From positions 62,001 to 126,000 of the forward strand of contig JAFISE010000043.1 in NCBI GenBank assembly GCA_022560025.1: 64,000 nt of DNA, read 5' to 3'. Below, one piece after another: positions 23,459 through 33,229 of the stretch. The DNA comes from Stagonosporopsis chrysanthemi. Its lineage: Eukaryota; Ascomycota; Dothideomycetes; Pleosporales; Didymellaceae. Below the pieces are notes generated by a model. The model made no database searches and was not told the origin of the DNA. It saw only the letters and a program-made list of their open reading frames with translations. The position numbers were made by a program, and so were the translations under genes. Within the stretch, counting starts at the first letter, position 1. Every line of letters starts with the position of its first letter.

Positions 23459-26400
23459 ATGGCGTCGTTCGGCAAGGTGCTGGATCTGCTCGACGACCGC
23501 TACCTGCATCTGCAAGACGTCTTTGGTAATGTTGAACCGCTGCCCACCCTCGTTCCGTACGACGAGTACATCCAAAATGTGCTCGTCTATCGCATGGACA
23601 CGACCCAGGAGATCTTCATGGGTGTGCTCCAGGACTTCACCATGCGAAAATCGCTCGAAACACGCAGAGAGCTCTGGACATGGCTGGTGCAGTGGGAAGT
23701 CGACAACACTCCGCCAACGCAGCAATTGTCGTCACCGAAGAAAATGCGCTTGGACACTCAGCAGCCTAACACGCTATCAAAGTCGCCATTGACACCACGC
23801 AAGGCGCCCGCTCTTACCATCTTTGAGCGACGCACTCTTGATGGCGCGCTGATGCTAGAGGAAGATATGCTACGAATTCTGATTGACATTGTACAGGTTG
23901 GCAGCTCACTTGTGCCCAACTTCGTTGAGTTCCTCTACCGCTGGATAGACTACTACGAGGGTGATGGGAAGGCGCTCAAGGCTGCGTTGGCGTTGGAAAT
24001 CCCAAGCCTGTGGGACTTTGAGTTCCACCCTCTTTTGCTGCCGCGAGAAGATCAAATCAAACTCGATAAGAAAGGTGAAGCCAATGCAGGTGGACAGTTG
24101 GATGACGATGCAGGCAGCAGTAACGCTGCTGAGCTGCGACAGAGCTCACCGACGAAAAAGATGAGCGCACGACCAAAGCCTGACTTGGCAGCTATCGAAC
24201 TCCATACTTTTCACGCCGAAGAAAGCGAGCGCCTCAAGTACCGTGAGGTTAAGTTCGGCATTCAACCGCCAAAGCTGGAACAACCACTGCCACCTCTCAT
24301 CAACATCCCACGAGACGGCTTCAAGCGCATCAAATACTATGCCGCATGCTTCAAGTCTCGCCAACGCGCACTCTATCTGCTTCTGGAAGCGGGTCTTACT
24401 ACGCGTCAAGTCAACAACTACCAAAAATTACAGACTGCACACCCAAGAGAGACGCCTGAAACAGGCGATGGTAATGGCCTGCGCAATTATCACAAGGATG
24501 CTAAGTTCGCACAAGCCCATTTTCAGCTCAGAGAGAAGCATATCAAGCAGCGCGAGATCGCCATCAGCAACAAGCTTGCTGTTGAAGCCGAGCTTGCAGC
24601 AAGCCATGCAGTACCTGACGGGGCGACTGGCTTGCCGCTCATTCCGCCGACGCCAGCGCGTGCTAGATCTAGAAGGACAGGCGCGGAGCTCAAAGTACTG
24701 CGAAGACTCGAGGAAATGTGCGCGAAGAACAGGCGCAAGATTTACGAAGTTCCTAAACCGCTTTTGGGCAGAATGAAGAGCAAGGCGTTTGAGAACGCAA
24801 TATTCAACCAAGAGTCTAGAAGTGAGAACAACGCGTCTAGACCTTGTAACCTTTATGACTTACCCGTAGCAGACGCCTTGATCAAAGGAGACAATGGAGA
24901 CGAAGAGTCGGGGAGCGAGTCCAGCAGCAGTAGTAGTGACAGCGACTCTGATGACGCAGATGCAACTGCTGCACAGGCAGGTTCATTTCCCACTCTGCCA
25001 CACCTAGGACTACCACCACCTGGGCCACCACACCCCTCCGCGACGGTCAGCCATGTAGCGAATTTCCCGGACGATTCTAGCAGTTCGACTGGCGTACCAC
25101 CCAACGTAGAAGCGTACATCCAGAATCTGACTGGAGAACAAGCTCTGCGCTTACTACCTCTGATAGAGCTACAGCGACAGTATCTGCGAGCCCAGAGTGC
25201 TACGTCACAAAGTCCGGCGTCATCAAGTGTAGGGCACACAATCCCGTCAATCTCTGGTCAATCTGGTCACACCACCACCACACACAACCTACCGAATTTG
25301 CCGCAAGCCTCACAAGCTCAACAACCACTAGCTTCATATGCATCTGTCAACGAAGCTTCGGGAGCAGGCCAGATCATGGGACCCTACCAGATAGCTGCAG
25401 CAAGCTCGTCATTCCCACCAGCAGGTCCGTCGATGTCGCCACCAGACCGTCCGCATCTTCCATATTCGTCGGCTTTTGGTGCACAATACGGGCAGAATTC
25501 ACTCAGTGATCCGCAACGATACCCAGCCGCTGAAGGCAGCCGCAGCAATCAGAATTTATTGCCGTCGTCCAACATCATGGGATATCCTTTCCTCCCACCT
25601 GGGTTTTCACCACCACCTGGGTTCGAGGCGGACTACTTCAGGAACTTACAACGTCAACAGGAGGCTAATCAATCTGCCATCACATCAGAAAGCCCCGCGC
25701 AGTCACCCCAGTCAATTCAACCGCTTGCTCCCTTGCCACCGCGACCACAAGCCACGGCACTCCCTGATCTGCCTCGATACACGCCTGCACAAGGTCGACA
25801 AGCGCTGTCATCCAGCTTTGCTGCAATGGTCGCTGAAGCTCGTTCTGCCCGGCCTGAAGCTAGTCAGTCAGTCAGACAATCACCTCTCCAACCTCAAGTA
25901 GGACAGCCAGATCCATGGGTTCTAGCTGAGCCTCGGGGTCTGGCCCCTCTAGCAACATTCCGGCCTATCTTGACAGTGTCACCACCAAGTCCGCAGCAGC
26001 AACTACCAGCAGGTTTGCCTGCACTTCAGCCTTTCGCCGGTGCTCAAGCCACCGACCAAGCCACAGCAGGCCCCTCCTCCACCCCGGCACTTCACCTTCG
26101 TCCGCCACCTTCCGGCGCCATGCTCCCACCAGCCCGCCCGGGTATCGCACGCAACGCACCCTCTCCCCTCCCTATTGCGCCAATCAGTCCATCCGGGTCC
26201 GCTTTCACAAACTTCAACTCTGAAGTTCTCGCCACCTCTCCCTTCCTCCCCCCACCACCCAGTAGCCGACGGCCAATCCAGATCTTCTTCCCCAGGATCG
26301 TGGTCCCTGGAAACGGGATCGGTCCAGGCGGGTTGGAAATGGGTAACAATGGATGCATTCGGACTGATGCGGTGATGCTCGGATACGAGGATGTGAAGAC

Positions 26401-26917
26401 CGGGGCTTTGGTGCTGAACAAAGCGGTTCTGCTGCCAATGGGTGTATGGGAGAACACACTTAGGTGGGCCAGGAGGGGTCACTATTCCGTGCTGGAGACG
26501 TACCCTCATCCGTTGATGCACCCGGATAGACCTAGACCTATACCTATGGGTAAGGGCAAGGAGAAGGCTGATGAGAGTGCAGACGAGAAGGGATGTCATA
26601 GGGCGGTGTACAATAAGCTAGTGCAAGCTTATGGTATGATCGTCCCCACGCCGAAGGGCAGGGAAGACGAGCTGACGAAGCGTTGGCGTGTGAACAAGGG
26701 TCCTATGACGAGTTCTGATCGTGGTGCTGTGTGGGAGGGGTGGGGTGTGTACGTGGACCGGGAGATCTCGATGAGTGCCTCTGAACGAAAAGACGCACTG
26801 AATTTGAAAGAGGGCTTTTGGCCGTATGATAGCGCAGAGGAGATGGTGTGGAGGAGGAAGGAGATCGCCGAGCTGTTGGAGGAGAACGATGCCATGAGCG
26901 AGGACGATGAGATGTAG
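23459..26917 (+). CDS. Large protein of unknown function with long disordered centre
   Basis: One uninterrupted frame of 1152 residues, starting at an ATG preceded by ACC. Three structured-looking parts can be seen. Residues about 1-80 begin MASFGKVLDLLDDRYLHLQDVF and include RRELWTWLVQWEVDN. Residues about 240-360 are charged and helical, with RIKYYAACFKSRQRALYLLLEAG. The last 200 residues contain GGLEMGNNGCIRTDAVMLGYEDV and an aromatic-rich WRVNKGPMTSSDRGAVWEGWGVYVD region. An acidic serine run (GSESSSSSSDSDSDD, about residue 485) and 450 residues rich in Pro, Gln and Ser lie between. I do not recognise a domain. The absence of stops over 3.4 kb and the composition leave little doubt it is expressed. 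Confidence 0.8.
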   Translation: MASFGKVLDLLDDRYLHLQDVFGNVEPLPTLVPYDEYIQNVLVYRMDTTQEIFMGVLQDFTMRKSLETRRELWTWLVQWEVDNTPPTQQLSSPKKMRLDTQQPNTLSKSPLTPRKAPALTIFERRTLDGALMLEEDMLRILIDIVQVGSSLVPNFVEFLYRWIDYYEGDGKALKAALALEIPSLWDFEFHPLLLPREDQIKLDKKGEANAGGQLDDDAGSSNAAELRQSSPTKKMSARPKPDLAAIELHTFHAEESERLKYREVKFGIQPPKLEQPLPPLINIPRDGFKRIKYYAACFKSRQRALYLLLEAGLTTRQVNNYQKLQTAHPRETPETGDGNGLRNYHKDAKFAQAHFQLREKHIKQREIAISNKLAVEAELAASHAVPDGATGLPLIPPTPARARSRRTGAELKVLRRLEEMCAKNRRKIYEVPKPLLGRMKSKAFENAIFNQESRSENNASRPCNLYDLPVADALIKGDNGDEESGSESSSSSSDSDSDDADATAAQAGSFPTLPHLGLPPPGPPHPSATVSHVANFPDDSSSSTGVPPNVEAYIQNLTGEQALRLLPLIELQRQYLRAQSATSQSPASSSVGHTIPSISGQSGHTTTTHNLPNLPQASQAQQPLASYASVNEASGAGQIMGPYQIAAASSSFPPAGPSMSPPDRPHLPYSSAFGAQYGQNSLSDPQRYPAAEGSRSNQNLLPSSNIMGYPFLPPGFSPPPGFEADYFRNLQRQQEANQSAITSESPAQSPQSIQPLAPLPPRPQATALPDLPRYTPAQGRQALSSSFAAMVAEARSARPEASQSVRQSPLQPQVGQPDPWVLAEPRGLAPLATFRPILTVSPPSPQQQLPAGLPALQPFAGAQATDQATAGPSSTPALHLRPPPSGAMLPPARPGIARNAPSPLPIAPISPSGSAFTNFNSEVLATSPFLPPPPSSRRPIQIFFPRIVVPGNGIGPGGLEMGNNGCIRTDAVMLGYEDVKTGALVLNKAVLLPMGVWENTLRWARRGHYSVLETYPHPLMHPDRPRPIPMGKGKEKADESADEKGCHRAVYNKLVQAYGMIVPTPKGREDELTKRWRVNKGPMTSSDRGAVWEGWGVYVDREISMSASERKDALNLKEGFWPYDSAEEMVWRRKEIAELLEENDAMSEDDEM

Positions 26918-27060
26918 ATTGATACATCAGCAGGTGTAGGAGAGTGGGTGGATGTCTTGTTCGTGGACATACACTGTATCCTCTCAGCAGGATTAGATCG
27001 TCAGCTGTCTAGTCAACGAGCTTCCCATAAGCTCTATTCAGCCCTTCGCTCGTGACCTCT

Positions 27061-27936
27061 CTAAATGCATCGACCACCATCCACTTCCAAGTTTGTTCCG
27101 GTAATGAACCTGGCCTCATCACTTGCCATGAAGACACACGCATTCACAACATCCTCCACCTCCCCAATCCTCCCCATCGGCACGTTCCCGATAAACTTCT
27201 TCCGGTTCTCAGGCGTATCCTCCATGCCCGTGAACGCCGAGAACAGCCCCGTACCAGTAACGAGCGGACAGATAGAATTGACACGAATCTGATGCGGTCC
27301 ATACTCAGCCGCGAGTCCCTTGGTCGCCTGCGCACACGATCAGCACTTTCCCGTCCACAAGTCGTCAAGAAAGATATATGGAGCCTTACATTCCACACGG
27401 CGCCTTTGGACGCATTATACCACACCAACCCCGGCCTCGGCCTCGTCGCACCCACACTCGCAATATTCACAATCACACCCCCCTCCCCCCGCTCAATCGC
27501 CTGCCCCACCCACGCCTGACACCCCAAATACACACCCTTGACATTCACATCAAACACGCGCTCGAACTCGTCCTCAGTCACCTCCACCGTCGCCTTGTTC
27601 ACGTAGCTCCACCCCGCATTGTTGATCAGGATGTCGCAGCGGCCAAACTTCTCCAGCGCGGTCCGCAGCGTGGCGTCCCAGTCTGCGCGCTTGGTCACGT
27701 CCATGCGGAAGGCGGACAGGTTGGCTGGGTCTTTGGAGGCTGTGGCCGAGGCTGTGGCTTCGTTGATGTCGCACACGAGGACTTTGGCGCCTTCGGCAGC
27801 GTAGCGGAGTGCGATGCCTGCGCCGAACCCGGAACCTGCGCCTGGGGAGAGGGTGAGTGGGGGATTTTGGAGGGAAGAGGTGGGGCGGGGGTTAGGTACC
27901 GGTCACGATTGCTACTTTGCCGTCGAGTCTGCCCAT
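27061..27936 (-). CDS. Short-chain dehydrogenase/reductase (classical SDR, FabG-like)
   Basis: Three exons, 27936-27900, 27841-27390 and 27327-27061, give 251 residues, the normal length for a classical SDR. The first intron falls inside the cofactor loop: joining gives VAIVTGAGSGFGAGIA, the TGxxxGxG dinucleotide motif. Also visible are CDIN at the end of beta-2 (an Asp that favours NAD(H)), NNAG, the catalytic Ser in NIASVG, and YNASK with catalytic Tyr and Lys 13 and 17 residues after that Ser. The C-terminus has VNSICPLVTGTG and FITGTNLEVDGG. The reaction is NAD(P)-dependent alcohol/ketone interconversion; the substrate is not readable. It shares a 0.5-kb divergent promoter region with the aldehyde dehydrogenase gene, so alcohol-to-acid oxidation by the pair is possible but unproven. 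Confidence 0.92.
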
Positions 27937-28457
27937 TGTGGTATATGTGCGTGCGTGCGTGAGTGGGAGGTGTGTGAGGGTAAACTGTATTGGACTACCT
28001 AGAGTGCAGTGTCGTGGTCGCGTCTGGCAATAGAGGGATGTGTACTGAGTACCCAAGGACAAGACCGCTGATCAAGTAACCGAGCTGCCCACATGGCGAC
28101 GGGCTTCTCCCCGCCATTGTCACCCCCATAGACGTGGCATCGCGCCCTGCGGTTTACCAATCAAGGCGGTACCGGGCCAGACGCCGCGTCACGGAAATCA
28201 TGCACGATGAGGGGTAAGAGAGAGGTGCGCTGACGTCGGAAGGGGAGCGGTGGTGGTCGGGCTAGATGGCTGCTCATTGGTCATCCGGGGTGGTCGGCTA
28301 TATGGATTCTAGGTGGGGTCGCTGGTAGATGTCATTGATCCCTGAAGCCTCAAAAGGGTGGGCAGGACCTGGTTAGTTTCCGTGGCTTTGTGCAGATTCT
28401 TCGTTGTCGGCCTGTTTTCGTATTAATTGAAGAAATAAGCACTGAATTGTTGTCAAC
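27937..28457. other. Divergent promoter region between SDR and aldehyde dehydrogenase genes
   Basis: About 520 bp between two oxidoreductase genes transcribed apart. Contains a short (GTGC)n run near 27947-27962. No gene. Shared regulation of the two enzymes is possible from the arrangement only. Confidence 0.4.
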
Positions 28458-30113
28458 ATGGGTTCAGCACAGAAGTACGAGCTGCCGTTCAAGGTGAGCG
28501 CGAAATACGACTGTTTGCAAGCCACAGTTCTAACATTCAGTAGCTCAAGAACCCCGATCTGCTTCACAACCAGTCATGCATTGGTGGCGAGTGGAAGAAC
28601 GCAAAGTCTGGCAAGACCTTCGAGGTCGTGGGTCGGTTACTTGTCTCAAGTCGCCCGCATCAAAGCTGACGAGAATACAGACCCCGGCACGGGAAAGGCG
28701 TGGATAGAATGCCCTACCAATGATGCATCTGATGTCGACGCCGCAGTCAAGAACTCGCACGAAGCTTTTCTCGAGTATAAGAAGATCAGCCCGCGTCAAA
28801 GAGCACAGTACCTCTACAAGTGGGACCAGCTGATCCGCGAGAACAAGGAGGACATCGCCACGATCCTTGTCTACGAGACCGGAAAGCCTCGCTCTGAAGC
28901 TTACGGCGAGATCGACTATTCCACAGGCTTCACATGGTGGTTTGCAGGAGAGGCAGAGCGCATCCAGGGCACCAACTTCACCCCCGCGTTACCGAACCGC
29001 CGCATCTTCACTATTAAGCAGCCTGCAGGTGTTGCTGCAGCGCTTGTCCCGTGGAATTTCCCCATTGCTATGATTCTGCGAAAGGCTGGTGCAGCTCTGG
29101 CGGCAGGATGTACGATGATTGTCAAGCCCAGCCCAGAGACGCCAATTACCGTCCTTGCACTGGCACATCTTGCGCTGAAGGCTGGCTTTCCCCCGGGAGC
29201 GCTCAATGTGCTTACAACCGACCTCGACAAGACACCTGAGCTTAGCGAAGCGCTGTGCCGTCACCCCCTCATTGCGAAGGTTACGTTCACTGGATCGACC
29301 AGAGTTGGCAAGCTCGTTGCGAAAATCTGCTCAGACAACCTGAAGAAGGTGACTCTGGAACTTGGCGGCAACTGCCCTGTGTTGATCTTCGACGATGCGA
29401 ACATCGAGCAAGCCATGTCCCAGATATTCGCCCTCAAGTACCGCCATGCAGGCCAGGCTTGCATAACGGCTAACCGAATCTACGTGCAGTCCGGCATCTT
29501 TGACAAGTTCCTCGAGAGATGGAACGCCGAGACAGATAAGATCGTCGTCGGCCACGGATCGGATGAGAAGACGACTATGGGGCCGGTGACAACCCCGCGC
29601 GGTGCGCAGAAAGCGCTTGAGCTTGTCGAGGATGCAAGGAAGAAGGGCGCGAAGATCCACAAGGGTGGAAACAAGATTGACGGCAAGGGCGGGTACTTCT
29701 TCGAGCCGACGGTCATCACTGGGGTCACCCCGGATATGGACCTGGCGAACGAGGAGGTCTTCTCGCCAATCTGCACGTTCATCAAGTTCGATACAGAGGA
29801 GGAGGTGGTCAAGAAGGCAAATGACACTTCGATGGGTCTGGCTTCCTACCTGTTCACCAAGAACGTGGACCGCCTGTGGAGATTGTTCGAGTCGCTCGAG
29901 GCGGGCATGATCGGTCTTAACACTGGTAAGTTTGCTTACGCATGCGCGAGAGATGGTCAGCTAATGCATTCAGGCAACTCTTCCGCCGCCGAGTCACCGT
30001 TTGGTGGCATCAAGCAGAGTGGGTACGGGAAGGAGTCTGGAAAGGACGTGGCTGTGAACGAGTACCTGATCACAAAGACGGGCACCTTTACTTTGGAGGA
30101 GAATGCAGATTAG
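28458..30113 (+). CDS. Aldehyde dehydrogenase, succinate-semialdehyde dehydrogenase type
   Basis: Four exons (28458-28493, 28544-28631, 28681-29925, 29974-30113) encode 502 residues. Spliced exon 2 reads LKNPDLLHNQSCIGGEWKN and leads into DPGTGKAWIECP, as in the family. The enzyme has PWNFPIAMILRK (cofactor loop), the general-base Glu in LELGGNCPV, the nucleophilic Cys in GQACITANR, EEVFSPI near the C-terminus and FGGIKQSGYGKE at the end. It most resembles NAD(P)-dependent succinate-semialdehyde dehydrogenases, which turn the GABA breakdown product into succinate; related semialdehyde substrates cannot be excluded. No mitochondrial presequence is evident, so it is probably cytosolic. Introns 1 and 2 contain no stop in the run-on frame, so an unspliced reading stays open but scrambles the N-terminus. 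Confidence 0.9.
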   Translation: MGSAQKYELPFKVSAKYDCLQATVLTFSSSRTPICFTTSHALVASGRTQSLARPSRSWVGYLSQVARIKADENTDPGTGKAWIECPTNDASDVDAAVKNSHEAFLEYKKISPRQRAQYLYKWDQLIRENKEDIATILVYETGKPRSEAYGEIDYSTGFTWWFAGEAERIQGTNFTPALPNRRIFTIKQPAGVAAALVPWNFPIAMILRKAGAALAAGCTMIVKPSPETPITVLALAHLALKAGFPPGALNVLTTDLDKTPELSEALCRHPLIAKVTFTGSTRVGKLVAKICSDNLKKVTLELGGNCPVLIFDDANIEQAMSQIFALKYRHAGQACITANRIYVQSGIFDKFLERWNAETDKIVVGHGSDEKTTMGPVTTPRGAQKALELVEDARKKGAKIHKGGNKIDGKGGYFFEPTVITGVTPDMDLANEEVFSPICTFIKFDTEEEVVKKANDTSMGLASYLFTKNVDRLWRLFESLEAGMIGLNTGKFAYACARDGQLMHSGNSSAAESPFGGIKQSGYGKESGKDVAVNEYLITKTGTFTLEENAD

Positions 30114-30339
30114 ACAGTGATCGATGGCAACATCGAATAGATTAGTAATTGTTCTGTTCGTTTTTAGCGATATAGAGTTGTTGATGTGGACGTGGACTTC
30201 ATGCTGCACGGCTTACGTGATGGCGCGCTACTGACCCTGTGTCGGCTGAACTATCCATCGGCTCCAGACTCGAGAGCTCACCTCGCTCCTCGCGCCTTCT
30301 CTCCCCTTGAATAAACAATACAACCGCAAATACCTCACC

Positions 30340-31880
30340 ATGGATGTTGAAATGGGCGACGTCACCTACGACATCGACATTGATGTCGGTGCAGCCGTTC
30401 AAGCCTCAAGCGCGCAGCCACAGCAGCAAGTAGGTGGGCCAAGCGCGTTGCATCTGTTGTAGACTAACATTTGGCAGCCAGAACCCACGACACAAAGCGA
30501 ATCGGTGCCGGCAGCATACTTCGAGGACCTCCAACCGCAGAAGCCATGGCCCGAGTATCTGAACCTGCAGGGCGTTAGCAGCTTCGACCCCAATGACCCT
30601 CTCTACTACGCCATGGAGGCGCTCGGCACGGAACCGCGCGTCAAGCAGCTGCGCTGGGTGAACGACAACTCGGTGAACCTCGAATTCTACAGCGCCGAAG
30701 ACGCTGCTGTCGCGCTGACCGCCTTCACTCACCCCGACACGAACCCGAACTCGATCGCTGCGCAGACATCGCGGCCAGCAAAGCCCTACTCGAAAAAGCC
30801 GGACAGCTTGCTGGTGGTGCGAGAGTCGAATGCTGGCGACCAGAAGCCCAAGGGCGCGGCCAATCGCAGCAACTACTACCAGCGCAACCCAGACGTCCGA
30901 GACAACAAGCAGAGAGAGCCGCGGCGCCGGCAGCCGCCGAAGAGGGACGTGCTCGATTACGGCGAAGAAGAGCAGGACTCGAGGAGTCGGAGGCGGAGAA
31001 GGTGGGCAGTCTTGCCAACATCCAAGCTCCCTGTGCTAACTCGGGCAGCCGCAGCGGAGACATGTCGATGGACGAGGATTCTGGGGTAGAGAGGCGGAGG
31101 AACAATTACCCACGCAACGACCGAAGCGGCCGCGACCGCCGCGACGGGCGAGACAGGAGACCGAGAGAGAGAGACGCTGGCAGGCTCAATGCTGATGTCG
31201 ACTCGTACAGACCTGGCGGCGATGGGTACGGCAGCGCTGTATCACGAGCGATGATCAAGACTGACTTGTGTAGTGAATCGCGGCACGGCCGACTCCGAGG
31301 CCGCAGCGCCTCCCCTGCTTCAGGCGATGAGGGCGATGGCAGATACGGCTTCGCAGAAGACAACAGCAACGTGCGCACCCGCTTCCGCAGCCGGAGCCGC
31401 AGTCGCACCACACGGCGGCGCCGCGATCCCAGCGCCGAGCGCTGGACACACGACCGCGCAAACTATGGCGAGAAAGGCACCAAGTCCGACGGCCGCTGGC
31501 AGAAAGACATGTACAATCCTGATGCGTCGCCCATGGGCAACCACCGCCGCTCCGACGCTGGCTCGGGCGGTTCGCTGCTGTCGCGCATGACCAAGGACGG
31601 CCGCCCGGTCAACTCGCTCGCCAGCCGCATCACACGCGACGACGACGAGCCCCGGCCGCGCTCGCTGGCCAGTCGCATCACACGCAGTGGAGAGGACGAC
31701 GGGTATGGCCGTCTGAAGGGGGACGACAGCATACCACGCGACTACGAGTTCGACGAGCCCAGGCCGAGGCGCGGGCTTGCCGACCGCATCTCGAGGGAGA
31801 CGGAGGGGATCAACATCCGTGGACAGGGCGCGAATGGCGGAGCGGGCATCAACATCCGCGGCGTTGCGAATGCCTCTTAG
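30340..31880 (+). CDS. NCBP3-like nuclear cap-binding/RNA-binding protein (DUF2414)
   Basis: Exons 30340-30429, 30478-31001 and 31049-31880 encode 481 residues. A further 48-nt segment, 31226-31273, has GT..AG ends and a CTGAC branch site and may be a third intron; removing it keeps the frame and gives 465 residues. The N-terminus is acidic (MDVEMGDVTYDIDIDVG). Residues about 45-110 form the degenerate RRM-like fold of the NCBP3 family: LNLQGVSSFDPNDP, then RVKQLRWVNDNSVNLEFYSAEDA and AVALTAFTHP. The rest is Arg/Ser/Asp-rich, with three copies of a SLASRIT/LADRIS-like motif near the end. In animals NCBP3 binds capped mRNA with CBP80 and links to export; the fungal role is inferred. A polyadenylation-like AATAAA lies at about 32036. 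Confidence 0.8.
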
Positions 31881-32231
31881 GAAGGGCGTCGCAAATGGCC
31901 GCGGGCCGTAGGGCATATGTGAGCAGGGAGGCTTCAGGCCGAGGAGAACACTTGGGATCATGCATCATACGGAGATTGGAAACGGGGAGCGTCATCACCA
32001 CACTGCACATCACATCTTCGAGAGAGCGAGACATGAATAAAACGCACAGACCACCACCCACCCATCCATCACTCCAATCACGCGCCTCCCCTCACCCTTG
32101 ATGCATACCCCACCCTCCTCCTTCGTCCTGTCGCCCCCATCCACCATAACCTCCCTCCCAGTCTTCCCGTGCACATCTATATAAGCCCCGCACTCGCCCC
32201 GAAACTCCAGAAGTTCATACAATCCTCTTCG
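31881..32231. other. Intergenic region before tRNA-Arg
   Basis: About 350 bp containing the 3' end of the NCBP3-like gene (AATAAA at about 32036), a pyrimidine-rich stretch from 32050 to 32160, and the 5' flank of the tRNA gene. No other gene seen. Confidence 0.45.
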
Positions 32232-32336
32232 GTCTCCGTGGCGCAATGGTAGCGCGTTGGACTTCTACCACCTACGTATCTTTCCTTTGATACGGCGGCA
32301 ATCCAAAGGCTGCGGGTTCGAGCCCCGCCGGAGATG
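32232..32336 (+). tRNA. tRNA-Arg (anticodon UCU) with 33-nt intron
   Basis: The cloverleaf can be folded by eye. Acceptor GTCTCCG pairs with CGGAGAT, allowing one G-U pair, with G as discriminator. The D arm is GCGC-AATGGTA-GCGC, the anticodon arm TTGGA/TCCAA with loop CTTCTAA, and the T arm GCGGG-TTCGAGC-CCCGC. The anticodon TCT is at 32264-32266. A 33-nt intron (32268-32300) follows nucleotide 37, the canonical tRNA intron site, so the tRNA splicing endonuclease would remove it. Internal A box (TGGCGCAATGG) and B box (GGTTCGAGCCC) are intact. A T6 run at about 32343 would terminate RNA polymerase III. It reads AGA (and AGG) codons. Confidence 0.95.
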
Positions 32337-33229
32337 CTTTGCTTTTTTGCTTTGTCATTGTTCTTTTTTGTGGAAGGGTCACGTGAGGGAGGGTGGGGGG
32401 TGGAGGCTTGGCATGGTGAGGGATATGTACTGGGCAGGTCAGGCACGTATGTATGTGTGTATGTATGTGGTGTACGCCCAATCGTCTTGCTGCGGACGCG
32501 TGCTGTGCTGTGCTGTGCTGCGCTGCGCTGTGCTGTTCAGACGGAGTAGGTCAGTCGAGCGCCGCCTCGGCCGCACTCATCCACTCACCCTGCGCGAACG
32601 AACGTTCTCGGCCACACGAAACCGCCGTGTGTGCGGACGGCTACGCGCTAATGCAGGAACGAAAAGGGCGCTGAAGCTTATACACGGTCAGGTGTGCGTA
32701 TGGGAGAGGGAGCGTGAGTGAGGCAGGGAAAGTCAACTTTGATAAAAAGTCTATTTATTATACTCGTTCCTGTCCTGCTCGGTCCTTATCAAGACACGTC
32801 TGCGCGTCTGTAGTCTGCGTGTCTGTAGTCTGTTGTCCGTCTTTGCCTGCCGCCGAAGGCCCCATTCATTTGATACTGCCATATCGTACCATACCCGTGC
32901 ATGCGTCGTATATTCCATGTTTTTGCCATGTTTTCATAACGGGCCGACCGACCGAACGGTGCGGCGTTGGGGAGAAAGAGAAAGAAAAAACGCCAGCCCA
33001 AACGCTCAAAGAACAGAAAGAGGGGAGCTCGCGGCACCGCGCAAGCGAGGGGAAGGGAGAAAGAGGGTACGACAAGCCGGCCCGCGCACCTGGCGGGGAA
33101 AGAGAAGTTGTCGTGGTGGGAATAAAGAGGGTGGTTGAAGATGGGTTGAGGATGTCAAGGATGGACCCTCGTCCAGTGGTCGTACAGCCAAAAAGGATAG
33201 AAGGCAAGCAGTGCGAGACCGCGCCCCCA
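32337..33229. other. Intergenic region with simple repeats
   Basis: About 890 bp between the tRNA and the 3' end of a minus-strand gene. Contains GTAT-type repeats at about 32449-32470 and a pentamer run of TGCTG/CGCTG at 32501-32536. A long plus-strand frame crosses the region and continues antisense through the next gene; I do not regard it as coding. Confidence 0.45.
32501..32536. repeat. Pentanucleotide repeat (TGCTG/CGCTG)x7
   Basis: Seven consecutive pentamers, five TGCTG and two CGCTG, in intergenic DNA downstream of the tRNA gene. Confidence 0.85.

Noticed and set aside
27378..27962. 194-codon plus-strand frame
   Set aside because: Fully antisense to the SDR gene, which has complete catalytic motifs and consistent splicing.
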